Below, one piece after another: positions 1 through 7,701 of a stretch of DNA of 55,033 nucleotides. Made by a program: the position numbers and the translations under genes. Origin of the DNA: Candidatus Gastranaerophilales bacterium (GTDB lineage Bacteria > Cyanobacteriota > Vampirovibrionia > Gastranaerophilales > Gastranaerophilaceae). The notes beneath the pieces are model-generated. The model made no database searches. It was not told where the DNA came from and worked only from the letters and a program-made list of their open reading frames with translations. Location of the stretch: positions 1-55,033 of the forward strand of contig CALUPN010000002.1 of NCBI GenBank assembly GCA_944322625.1, read 5' to 3'. Position 1 is the first letter of the stretch. Each line of letters starts with the position of its first letter.

Positions 1-265
1 GGCAGGTCTTGCTGATCATATCAAGATAGGAGACGATACTATTATTGCTGCTCAAGCCGGAGTTACTAAGAGCTTCCCTGCTAAATCAATTGTTGTAGGT
101 GCTCCTGCTGTTCCGAGAAAAGAATTCATCAAGCAGCTGAAAATTATTAAGGATGCCGGTGATTTGATTGCAAAATTTAAAAAATATGAGCCGCTTCTAC
201 GTTCTTTCGAAGAAGGGGTAAATGAAGGGGTAAATGAAAACTTAAATCACGGTGCAAAGGTATAG
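1..265 (+). CDS. lpxD: UDP-3-O-acylglucosamine N-acyltransferase, C-terminal part (5' end outside window)
   Basis: Only the last 87 codons are present, read from base 2. They encode the end of a left-handed beta-helix hexapeptide-repeat protein (residues such as AGVTKSFP and VVGAPAVPRKEF) followed by the helical tail typical of LpxD. LpxD adds the N-linked hydroxyacyl chain during lipid A synthesis in the cytoplasm. The next gene is lpxC, the preceding enzyme of the same pathway, which supports LpxD over LpxA. The extreme C-terminus (EEGVNEGVNENLNHGAKV) is odd: it comes from two tandem copies of a 12-bp unit, GGGGTAAATGAA, which is repeated elsewhere in the window and probably extended the reading frame. 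Confidence 0.85.
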   Translation, partial: AGLADHIKIGDDTIIAAQAGVTKSFPAKSIVVGAPAVPRKEFIKQLKIIKDAGDLIAKFKKYEPLLRSFEEGVNEGVNENLNHGAKV

Positions 266-274
266 TAAGGTATA

Positions 275-1111
275 ATGGGAACAATTAAAACAGAGATAAA
301 GACATCGGGACGTGGGCTTATGAAGAATAAGCTTTGTGAGGTTACTATAAAGCCTTCTGTGAGCGGCAAAATCCGTATTTTTTCTAAAGGTGCCGATAAA
401 CCTTTTGATGTCTGTATTGAAAATTTGTACTCAACAGAACATTGTGTAACGTTATGCAGCAAAGAGCACCGGACTTTGCTTGGAGATTACAAATATAAGG
501 TGATGCTTTGCGAGCATTTTGTTGCGGCTTGTGCTATATGTGGAATTGATTCTATTGATGTTTATCTTTCAGAAGTAGAGATGCCTATTTTTGACGGCAG
601 TTCTAAAGTATGGGTTGAGTTATTCAGAAAAGCCGGAATAGAAGGGGTAAATAGAGATTTATATACGATAGAAGAGCCTGTTTATTACCTTAACGGCAAG
701 ACGAGTCTTATTGTTGTTCCGGATAAAGAGCTTAGGATTACTTATGCTGTTAATTATGACCATCCGGATTTGACTGAAAGATGGGTTACGATGGATAATA
801 AAAACCTTGAAGAGATAATAGAAGCAAGAACTTTCGGTTTTTATAAGGATTTGAAGAAATTCCAGATGCTCGGGTTTGCAAAAGGGGTTACGATTGATAA
901 TACAGTAGGACTTAAGGATGAAGGATTTACTACGGAATTAAGGTCTGAAAAAGAGCCGGTTAAGCATAAAATTCTGGATTTAATCGGAGATTTTTATTTA
1001 ACGGGAGTTTCCCCTTTGAATATGAGGGTGCAGATTCTTGCAAAAGAAGCCGGACATGCAGTTCATGCGAAAGTAGCACAAATATTGAAAAACAAGTTGG
1101 TTAAAATATAA
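275..1111 (+). CDS. lpxC: UDP-3-O-acyl-N-acetylglucosamine deacetylase
   Basis: LpxC is the zinc-dependent, committed step of lipid A synthesis. The 278-residue protein shows E80-H81 (the CEH motif), the H231-K-I-L-D235 motif with GD following, and H261 in GHAVH. These fit the zinc ligands and catalytic residues of the family. The start at 275 is chosen because residues 5-28 align with the usual LpxC N-terminus (the IKTSGRGL stretch) and AAGG lies just upstream. It is slightly shorter than the roughly 300-residue norm. It sits 9 bases after lpxD and 12 before fabZ, so the three form an operon. A GGGGTAAAT copy encodes residues 124-126. Confidence 0.96.
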   Translation: MGTIKTEIKTSGRGLMKNKLCEVTIKPSVSGKIRIFSKGADKPFDVCIENLYSTEHCVTLCSKEHRTLLGDYKYKVMLCEHFVAACAICGIDSIDVYLSEVEMPIFDGSSKVWVELFRKAGIEGVNRDLYTIEEPVYYLNGKTSLIVVPDKELRITYAVNYDHPDLTERWVTMDNKNLEEIIEARTFGFYKDLKKFQMLGFAKGVTIDNTVGLKDEGFTTELRSEKEPVKHKILDLIGDFYLTGVSPLNMRVQILAKEAGHAVHAKVAQILKNKLVKI

Positions 1112-1123
1112 AGGAGAGGATTT

Positions 1124-1579
1124 ATGATTGAAGATTTCAAAGAAGGAGAAGTTTTATCATTTGATACAATGCAGATTATGGAAATGATTCCGCACAGGTA
1201 TCCGTTTTTGTTAGTGGATAGAATTACAGAATGTATTCCGGGCAAATATGCTAAGGGATATAAAAACCTTACAATGAATGAGGAATTTTTCCAGGGACAT
1301 TTCCCGGGTAATCCTGTAATGCCCGGAGTTTTACAGCTTGAAGCGCTGGCTCAATGCTCAGCTCCGGTTCTTATGTGTCTTCCTGAATATAAAGGCAAAT
1401 TAACTCTTTATGCGGGAGTTGATAATGTAAGGTTTAAAAATATTGTAAGACCGGGGGATAGGTTTGATATGGTTATTGAACTGATTAAAGCAAAAGGACC
1501 TATCTGCAAGAGCCACGGAACGGGTTATGTCAACGGTAAGGTCTGTATAGAAGCTGATATGACAGTTGCATTAAAATAA
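1124..1579 (+). CDS. fabZ: 3-hydroxyacyl-ACP dehydratase FabZ
   Basis: FabZ dehydrates beta-hydroxyacyl-ACP in fatty acid elongation, competing with LpxA/LpxD for the same hydroxyacyl chains. The hot-dog fold signature is clear: PHRYPFLLVDR near residues 23-33, then the catalytic region with H59 (FFQGHFPGNP) and E73 (GVLQLEALAQ). Length 151 residues is normal. The ribosome site AAGGAGAGG precedes the ATG. It closes the lpxD-lpxC-fabZ operon and is followed by a strong terminator. In most genomes lpxA follows fabZ; here it does not. Confidence 0.96.
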   Translation: MIEDFKEGEVLSFDTMQIMEMIPHRYPFLLVDRITECIPGKYAKGYKNLTMNEEFFQGHFPGNPVMPGVLQLEALAQCSAPVLMCLPEYKGKLTLYAGVDNVRFKNIVRPGDRFDMVIELIKAKGPICKSHGTGYVNGKVCIEADMTVALK

Positions 1580-1601
1580 TTTAAGCAAAACATAAAAAAA
1601 G

Positions 1602-1629
1602 TACCGGTTTTCTGACCGGTATTTTTTTG
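1602..1629 (+). terminator. Rho-independent terminator after fabZ
   Basis: TACCGGT and ACCGGTA pair around a 6-7 nt loop, followed by seven T residues. It ends the lpx/fabZ operon. An A run on the 5' side may let it also serve the convergent minus-strand gene. Confidence 0.85.
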
Positions 1630-1636
1630 TGTAAAG

Positions 1637-3106
1637 TTATGAATATACAAACGGCGGACCGTTTTTGATTTCAAAAAGAATATTATCAGCTATGATTTTA
1701 AGTTCCTTCGGTGATTTTCCGTCTTGTTTTTGTTTCATAAATTCTTCACATAAGGGCTCTATAGCGGATTCTTTTTTTGCTTTAAAATTCCTTAATTCAG
1801 TTGATACGAGGCGCTTTTGAAGATTTAATTCAATATCGGCATTATATTTTTTTACCTGAACGTCTTTAACAGCTTCCGCCGCAGTTTTTCCTCCGTAAGC
1901 CAGTGCTGAAATTCCCGCTATTCCGAAAAATAGGTTTTTGAATTGCGGGTTTTTAGGATTCATTAACCAGTCATAGAAAAAAGACAGGTAGTCATTTACG
2001 TGTGAAAAGTATGTGATTTTATTTCGTCCGGAACCGCCCATCATCGGGTTAACTTTTTCTGTTGCCTGATTCATTACATCTTTCAGGTGATTAATATATT
2101 CTGTTTTTTCGTCAGCGTTGAGATTCATTTTATTAATTGTTTTTTCGACTTCTTCCGGACGGGCATAAATTGATTCAAGCATATTCTCTATAAGAAGTTT
2201 ATATGCTTCTTTCCCTTTTACTATTTCACCTTTATGTCCTTCAAGGTTTTCTATCGGTTTTCCGTTATTAAAATCTTCTATTACTTTATCAAGTCCTTTT
2301 TTAGTATTTTTAATACCTTTTGATATAAATTCGTCACTTTTTCTTATATTCCTTGCTGAGAAATATCCCAGTCCGAGTATGCTTAACAAGGTAAATCCTC
2401 CAAGCAAAAATAAATGCCTGTAATTTTCAGAAGTTTTTTCATCTTGATTTCCTTTGAATGCTAATTCTTCAGAGAAATTTCGAGCTTTAGTAGAGAGCAT
2501 GCTTCTTATAATTTGTATTTTCCCGGAGAAAGCCTGTGTTTCAACTGCTATAAGGTTTTCTTGCAGATTCTTTTGAATATCTGCTTCTTGTTTTTTTACC
2601 CAAACATCTCTGAACCCGTCTATAAAAATTTTTCCCATAAAAGCCATAGACCCCAGTGTTATAACTCCTAGCGATGCCAGTATGGTTTTGCGGTTGGGTG
2701 ATTGAATCATACTGAAAATGCTTTGGTGGATTTCATTATTTATGCAGTGATTACGCGTGATTCCAGGTAGCAGATACTCTTTTGTGCTTTCCAATTTTCC
2801 TTTTGAAAACTTTTTCATCATAGCAGTGAATCCGCCTAAAAGAGCCATTACTCCGATAGTTGCCGTACAAACAGGAATAAGCGGGTTATGTTTTTTTTCT
2901 TCTTTTTCAAAAAGTTTGGGAGGTAAATTGATTTCTTTATTGGAAATAACAAGTGTGTCGCAAGTTTCATTAAGGGGGGTAAATGTGTTTGTAGAACTGT
3001 CAAAGCTTCCTGCTTTTATACCTTCAAGCAGCGGGTCTTTAACGAATGTATTAACGATTACTCCTTCTTTAATAAAAGTATCATTGCGTTTTTGAGTATT
3101 AGTCAT
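1637..3106 (-). CDS. Hypothetical membrane protein with a duplicated module
   Basis: No family recognised. The protein (489 residues from the ATG at 3106; an ATG at 3157 would overlap the upstream gene by 29 bases) has about four hydrophobic segments: near VCTATIGVMALLGGF, ASLGVITLGSMAFM, FLLGGFTLLSILGLG and FFGIAGISALAYGG. A module occurs twice. A hydrophobic segment is followed by a stretch of pattern DVxVKKxxADIxxNLQxxLxxxE, first in the middle of the protein and again near the C-terminus. It follows the CPHG/CPIC gene at 3129-3821 at close spacing and is probably co-transcribed from the riboswitch-bearing promoter. Neither candidate start has a strong ribosome site, so the start is uncertain. 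Confidence 0.75.
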   Translation of the reverse strand: MTNTQKRNDTFIKEGVIVNTFVKDPLLEGIKAGSFDSSTNTFTPLNETCDTLVISNKEINLPPKLFEKEEKKHNPLIPVCTATIGVMALLGGFTAMMKKFSKGKLESTKEYLLPGITRNHCINNEIHQSIFSMIQSPNRKTILASLGVITLGSMAFMGKIFIDGFRDVWVKKQEADIQKNLQENLIAVETQAFSGKIQIIRSMLSTKARNFSEELAFKGNQDEKTSENYRHLFLLGGFTLLSILGLGYFSARNIRKSDEFISKGIKNTKKGLDKVIEDFNNGKPIENLEGHKGEIVKGKEAYKLLIENMLESIYARPEEVEKTINKMNLNADEKTEYINHLKDVMNQATEKVNPMMGGSGRNKITYFSHVNDYLSFFYDWLMNPKNPQFKNLFFGIAGISALAYGGKTAAEAVKDVQVKKYNADIELNLQKRLVSTELRNFKAKKESAIEPLCEEFMKQKQDGKSPKELKIIADNILFEIKNGPPFVYS

Positions 3107-3128
3107 ATTTTTCTGGTGCCTTGAAGTT

Positions 3129-3821
3129 TCAAGATCCTGGTTTATCTTCGGTATCATCCTTTTTCTTTTCCCTAATCTTTTGTATGAATTTTTTTAAGTT
3201 AAAAATTTTCTTATCGTCATCAACTTTTGTATCATCGTCTTTTGCATTATCTTTTTTGAAAATTTTAAATAAATTTTCAAATTTAGATTTTATCGAACCT
3301 GCCAATTCTGCGGCCTTTTTTTCGATAAAAGCTTTTGCTTCTCCGAAAATGGCATTTAACTTATCTTGAATGTCTGTAAATTTTTGTTTTATCTGCGATA
3401 GTTTGTCCGCAATATTAGAAATTATATCGGGTATTGTACTGATTTTATTTATTACCGGTGCAATGATATTAATAATTGTATAAGCAACAGGTTTGAAAAT
3501 AAAGCTGTTTGAAATTTTATTTGCAAAATCTATCATTTTTTGTGCCATTTTTTCAAGATTTTGCTGAAATTCTAATACTGCTTGTGCGTGTAGTTTAAGA
3601 TTATTTTCATGGTTTTCAATTCTTTGTGCTCTGGCTTTCATCATTGCTCCGACCATTGCGCAATGATGATAACTCCATTCTCCGGCTTTTTGCGGTCGTT
3701 CTCCAGCTCTGCCACCCCCCCCGCCGCCCATACCGGAACATATAGGACAGGCTCCGGGAGACATTCCGTGAGGACATAGTCCGCTTTTTACACTATTTAC
3801 ATTTGAAGTTACACCAGCCAA
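3129..3821 (-). CDS. Hypothetical protein with CPHG...CPIC zinc-knuckle-like N-terminus
   Basis: A 230-residue protein of unknown function. Near residues 16-30 it has CPHGMSPGACPICSG followed by a run of six glycines. The paired CPH and CPxC motifs could bind a metal through three Cys and a His. Residues around 65-200 are amphipathic and coiled-coil-like with an isoleucine-rich middle (IINIIAPVINKISTIPDIIS). The tail is highly charged (Asp/Lys). The start is TTG, chosen because AAAGAAAGG lies seven bases upstream and no ATG fits. That ribosome site lies inside a hairpin at the end of a cobalamin-riboswitch-like leader. The metal site is inferred from the motif only. Confidence 0.8.
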   Translation of the reverse strand: MAGVTSNVNSVKSGLCPHGMSPGACPICSGMGGGGGGRAGERPQKAGEWSYHHCAMVGAMMKARAQRIENHENNLKLHAQAVLEFQQNLEKMAQKMIDFANKISNSFIFKPVAYTIINIIAPVINKISTIPDIISNIADKLSQIKQKFTDIQDKLNAIFGEAKAFIEKKAAELAGSIKSKFENLFKIFKKDNAKDDDTKVDDDKKIFNLKKFIQKIREKKKDDTEDKPGS

Positions 3822-3861
3822 TAAAAAACCTTTCTTTATAGCATTTGTGCCACAAAGAAAG
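3822..3861 (-). terminator. Leader hairpin that overlaps the ribosome site of the CPHG/CPIC gene
   Basis: On the minus strand CTTTCTTT (3861-3854) pairs with AAAGAAAG (3837-3830), followed by six T residues ending next to the TTG start. A nested TTTGT/ACAAA pairing strengthens it. The 3' arm is the Shine-Dalgarno sequence itself. The hairpin could work as an intrinsic terminator or by hiding the ribosome site, so it is a natural expression platform for the riboswitch upstream. Confidence 0.6.
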
Positions 3862-3917
3862 CTTTATGCAGTACTGTGACTCGCAGTCTTGCATGAATTT
3901 GTAGTTTATACAGCAGG

Positions 3918-4056
3918 GGCAGACCCGGAAGAAAATTTTTGTAAATGAAAATTTTACCTATGTCTGCCTACCATATTCCTACGTACGTAGTACTCCGGCT
4001 TTAACGGTTGCGGCACAGTCACGGATTTTCACCGTAGTTTCCTCGATATTCTTTTT
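3918..4056 (-). promoter_or_regulatory. Cobalamin-class riboswitch (candidate)
   Basis: On the minus strand the region begins GAGGAAACTACGGTGAAAA, then TCCGTGACTGTGCCGCAACCG, and soon AGCCGGAGTACTAC. These match the conserved cobalamin aptamer core: GGAA, then stem ACGG / CCGU closing a UGAAAAU loop, then GACUGU-CCGCAAC-GU, then the AGYC-GG-A box. The last box resembles the AdoCbl-variant/class II form more than the classic one. A 7-bp stem, GGCAGAC (3968-3962) with GTCTGCC (3924-3918), follows. The predicted transcript starts just upstream. No classic B12 gene follows; the first gene downstream is the CPHG/CPIC gene. Confidence 0.75.
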
Positions 4057-4062
4057 TTCTAT

Positions 4063-4091
4063 ATCTTATGATAATAATATATGTTTGTCAA
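4063..4091 (-). promoter_or_regulatory. Sigma-70-type promoter of the riboswitch leader
   Basis: Minus strand: TTGACA (4091-4086), a 17-base spacer, then TAAGAT (4068-4063). The expected transcription start is near 4056, a few bases before the riboswitch core. This is the best promoter match in the window. Confidence 0.75.
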
Positions 4092-4179
4092 AATGCTGTA
4101 CATAAATTTATTTAGGAGTTTTTATGTTGTGGTGAAGAAAAGGACATGAAAAGGAATTTTGTAAAAGATAACTTTTCAT

Positions 4180-4445
4180 ACTATTAGTTTTCCCTTGCGG
4201 GCTGGCACCCATCCCAACCTTGTCTTGGATTTGCTCCACGCTCACAGAGCTTCACCTTTAAGCCTTACGGCTTAGTCTGTTCGCTATTCGGACTTTATAT
4301 TCTTATTTACCCCTCCCATTTACCTCTTCTATTTACCCCTTCCATTTACCCCTCCGTCCGCAAATCCGCTCCCTCAAGGGAAGGGGGGTTGTGCGTTAGG
4401 CGTGTGAAAGACTCCCTCCCTTTTGAGGGAGGGTTGGGGTGGGTG
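4180..4445. repeat. Palindromic dispersed repeat, family B copy 3
   Basis: The termini CACCCATCCCAACC (4206-4219) and GGTTGGGGTGGGTG (4432-4445) are inverted repeats with one mismatch. Inner hairpins pair CTCCCTC with GAGGGAG. The flank TTTTCCCTTGCGGGCT is shared with the copy near 32571-32694. The middle holds three ATTTACCCC units at 4305, 4331 and 4344. There is no reading frame. It looks like a MITE-like or REP-like element occupying most of the gene-free stretch 4092-4557. Confidence 0.7.
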
Positions 4446-4557
4446 CTTCTTGAATTTACCGTTTTATCTATGTTAAATTTTGTAACAATTTGTCGAAAAA
4501 ATTAAAGTTTATAAAATATATGCCGTTATATATTTTGAAAGGACAGGCATACGTAAT

Positions 4558-5439
4558 ATGACTAATTCTAATTCAATTGATTACAGTTCTTGGAGTGGTT
4601 TAAAGAAGTTAATTGCTGCATCTTGCGACAAAGATAAAAACGGCAAACTCGAGAAAACCGCTAATTTTGATGAAATAAGTATTTTTAATGCAACATACGA
4701 AAAATCTATGGCTACCCAACAGGAAATGTTAGACCTTTCAATAAAGATGCCTACTGATGCTATACATTCTTACGCAGCAGAAACGGCAAGAAAAGCAGAA
4801 TTGTTATTAAACGGTCCGAAGAAAGATATTGATATTCAACAGAAATTATTGCAAGATGTTGTTGATAAGCAACAAATCTGTGCAGATATGTATAAAAAAT
4901 GGAGCGGAATATTTCCAAAATCGCCTCTAAAACTTGATTTTTATGAATATTTATACGATGTTATATCTACTTTAAAAATAGAAATTAAAGAAGAAGCTTG
5001 GGATAAAGAACATTATACTTCTCCAATAGAACAAACTATGGATGAGGTCATTGCAATTTTTGCAGGAGAATCACAATTAAATCCAAAAGCAAAGAACGGT
5101 ATTTATCATGGAATTTTTCAACTGGCAAATCCCGGACTTACTGAAGCAAAGCAATGGGCAAAAAAACATAAAGATGTTCCGGGTATGAAAAACATCAATA
5201 AAGCAATGACATTAAACGAATTTCGAAATGCTTCCGGCAGATTACAATTAGATTATCTTGTTGCATATATAGGTAAGTGTAAAGAATACTCAAAAATCGG
5301 TAAGGATGAAAGTATCACTCCTGGACAATTATGGGCAATGATTAAATACCCGTTTAAAGGTAAAAATAGAACACTGATTATTCAAAAAACTGCCTCTATA
5401 AGTAATGTATTTAAAAAAAGCAGAATTCCGCAAGGTTAA
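4558..5439 (+). CDS. Lysozyme-like (transglycosylase SLT-type) domain protein, putative
   Basis: A 293-residue protein with no signal peptide. Residues about 165-260 resemble the goose-lysozyme/SLT fold as seen in phage-type transglycosylases: FAGESQLNPKAKNG with a candidate catalytic Glu, then GIFQLANPGL, and later a RLQLDYLVAYI helix. Near the N-terminus DKDKNGKLEK looks like an EF-hand-type calcium loop (residues about 24-33). A peptidoglycan-cleaving role is inferred; without a signal sequence it may be exported another way or act as a toxin-like effector. The ATG is preceded by GAAAGGA at a wide spacing of about 13. The stop overlaps the stop of the convergent mannosidase gene by four bases. 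Confidence 0.65.
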   Translation: MTNSNSIDYSSWSGLKKLIAASCDKDKNGKLEKTANFDEISIFNATYEKSMATQQEMLDLSIKMPTDAIHSYAAETARKAELLLNGPKKDIDIQQKLLQDVVDKQQICADMYKKWSGIFPKSPLKLDFYEYLYDVISTLKIEIKEEAWDKEHYTSPIEQTMDEVIAIFAGESQLNPKAKNGIYHGIFQLANPGLTEAKQWAKKHKDVPGMKNINKAMTLNEFRNASGRLQLDYLVAYIGKCKEYSKIGKDESITPGQLWAMIKYPFKGKNRTLIIQKTASISNVFKKSRIPQG

Positions 5440-7556
5440 ATAACAATATAATTATAAACTTGATTTAATACATCATCAAAAGCATTATGATTGCCGAAGA
5501 AAACATGAAACTCAGCCCTGTTTCTTCCGATTTGTTGTAAAGTTTCAACTTCAATCGGAGGCCCTGCCGGAGTTGTGCGGGCAGGGTTTTCCGGATTAGA
5601 AATTACTCCGGAAGCACGCAGGAGCGGAATATAAAGTTTATTTTTGAATACTTCGTATTGAGTAATTCCTTTGGTTACAATTCCGAGATTATTTCCGCTG
5701 TCCTCATCTATCAGCAGACCTCTTTGCATCGGGGCGGTATTTGTTTTAGCTTCCAGCCCTCTTGTTTGAGGTAAATTTTTTCTTATGTCATAATCCGGGT
5801 CAAAATTTCTCTTTATTAAGAGGTTCATATCTTCGGAAAAGACTTCCCTAATCGGTCGCTCAAGCTCAAAAGCTGCCGTCAGAAGATGATTTTTCTGCGT
5901 ATTAATCCAATCAAATTTGAACTGCAGGCAGCAAGCGTGCTTATCTAATGAAACAGTAAGCGGAATAACATCCCACGCGCCTTCAAAATCTATCTTTAAA
6001 GAAACTCTTGAAGATGTATTGAGCGCAATACGCGTTCTCAAAACTTTAAGTTCAACTCCGTAATCATCAGCCTTAGGGCCGGAATTGTAGCTGTCACCGT
6101 AGTCAACAAAATCAACAAGTGACATTCTTATTCCGTTTATTAATAAATTCCCGTCTATAACTTTTAAACAAATATTAGAATTCTCTATAGATGTTTCTGT
6201 AATTTTCAAATCAGTATTGCTTACAACCGGCATTAAATATTCAACTTCTCCCGGCTCTAAATCTTTTACCTCTGCTAAATACGTATATATATTTGTGTAA
6301 TCTTCCGTAACCGGAATTCTTTGAGTATCAGTAAGCAGATACTTATCAAAACCTTTACGGCAGGCTATTTTATCATAACCTTCAAGTTTTGCAGTCGTTT
6401 CAAACTCTACAATACCGGAAAACGGCTTTTCAGAAAGGTTTAAAATCTTCTTTTCTTCAAAATGATTTTTAAATTTTAATTCATCAATAATCGTATTTGC
6501 TATTTGTTTGATTTTTTTATACCTGATAAGGTTTTCCGAATGGACATCATCGGTTGAGCACCCGCAGATACTGTCATGAGCCTGATTTTGAAGAAGGAGT
6601 TTATACGCGTATTCTAAGACTCCTGTATATCCAATCTCTTTTTGCTGTTTCACAAAACGCGAAGCCAAATCAAGAAGATAAGTGCATTCAATATTCTCCC
6701 GCTTTAAATCGAGCCTTGAAGAATAACATCCTTGAAGGATGAATGTTTTTGAATTGTCTCTCAGCTCATCATCCCAGGTAAAATCCTTAAAATTGTTTTC
6801 AACACGTTTAAAATAATCAAACGGCGAGCCGAGTTTAATATGATAATCATCTTTTAAAAGTTCGTTTACTGTCTCAATTTGAACATCAATGTCGCTCTCA
6901 ACACCTAAATGGTCAGCGCCGATCGGGAGCAGAATACAATTTTTTGATTTCTCTGCAATCAAATCAAGGTTCTTTTTTAGAATTTCTGCTTTCTTTTCTA
7001 TCGGTAAATTAAGAGAAAAGGTATCTTGAAAATAGCCTCTTACAAGATTAACCGTATCCATTCCGCACCATGAGAATTCGGAAGGGAAATCTCCGACTCC
7101 GCGCCAGACCATACATTTATCAATCCCAAAATCTCTTAAGATATCTACAACATTCCGGCTGTGTCCGAAAGTATCTGCAAGATATCCGATAAAATCTTTA
7201 CACCCGAATTTTTCTGCTTGTTTGAGCCCAATCTCAAGGTTTTTTGAAAAACAGGTTTTATCTGTTAAAAATTCATCCGCCAGGCAATAAAACGGCCCTA
7301 TAAAAAGTTTCTTGTGTCTTATAAGCCCCAAAACCAATTCTTCATTTTCAGGCCTCATTTCAAGATAATCTTCTAAAGCACTTACCTGACCGTCAAAATA
7401 AAAACAAGGGATTTTGTTTTTTGAAAGCATATCAAGAACATTATCAAAAACCCTTAAAAGCCTGAGCCTAAAGATTTCAAATTCTCTGTACCACTCTCTG
7501 TCCCAATGCGTATGCAAGTATGCAATAACCTGTTTTCTCATAGGTTCATAATACAT
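5436..7556 (-). CDS. Alpha-mannosidase, glycoside hydrolase family 38
   Basis: A GH38 enzyme of 706 residues that would hydrolyse alpha-mannosides, retaining and metal-dependent. Visible signatures are HTHWDREWY near residues 15-23 (metal-binding His and Asp), YLADTFGHS near 126-133 with the likely nucleophile Asp, and NQAHDSICGCSTDD in the middle domain. The C-terminal part fits the beta-sandwich domains of the family. There is no signal peptide, so it is cytoplasmic and probably acts on imported or internal glycans. Start: ATG at 7556 (a TTG lies one codon upstream at 7559, another ATG at 7541), with GAAGAAG upstream. It stands alone, with no sugar transporter beside it. Confidence 0.9.
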   Translation of the reverse strand: MYYEPMRKQVIAYLHTHWDREWYREFEIFRLRLLRVFDNVLDMLSKNKIPCFYFDGQVSALEDYLEMRPENEELVLGLIRHKKLFIGPFYCLADEFLTDKTCFSKNLEIGLKQAEKFGCKDFIGYLADTFGHSRNVVDILRDFGIDKCMVWRGVGDFPSEFSWCGMDTVNLVRGYFQDTFSLNLPIEKKAEILKKNLDLIAEKSKNCILLPIGADHLGVESDIDVQIETVNELLKDDYHIKLGSPFDYFKRVENNFKDFTWDDELRDNSKTFILQGCYSSRLDLKRENIECTYLLDLASRFVKQQKEIGYTGVLEYAYKLLLQNQAHDSICGCSTDDVHSENLIRYKKIKQIANTIIDELKFKNHFEEKKILNLSEKPFSGIVEFETTAKLEGYDKIACRKGFDKYLLTDTQRIPVTEDYTNIYTYLAEVKDLEPGEVEYLMPVVSNTDLKITETSIENSNICLKVIDGNLLINGIRMSLVDFVDYGDSYNSGPKADDYGVELKVLRTRIALNTSSRVSLKIDFEGAWDVIPLTVSLDKHACCLQFKFDWINTQKNHLLTAAFELERPIREVFSEDMNLLIKRNFDPDYDIRKNLPQTRGLEAKTNTAPMQRGLLIDEDSGNNLGIVTKGITQYEVFKNKLYIPLLRASGVISNPENPARTTPAGPPIEVETLQQIGRNRAEFHVFFGNHNAFDDVLNQVYNYIVI

Positions 7557-7701
7557 CAAAACGATTTCTTCTTCAAGATTACAACGAACGGAGGATTTTT
7601 GAGTTATTGTTTAAAGATTTTTATTTACTATGTCGTTTTTCATGTTGACATTGTCTGAATTTTTATTAAAAACAATTTGGTAACAAATAGGAGACTCCGC
7701 T

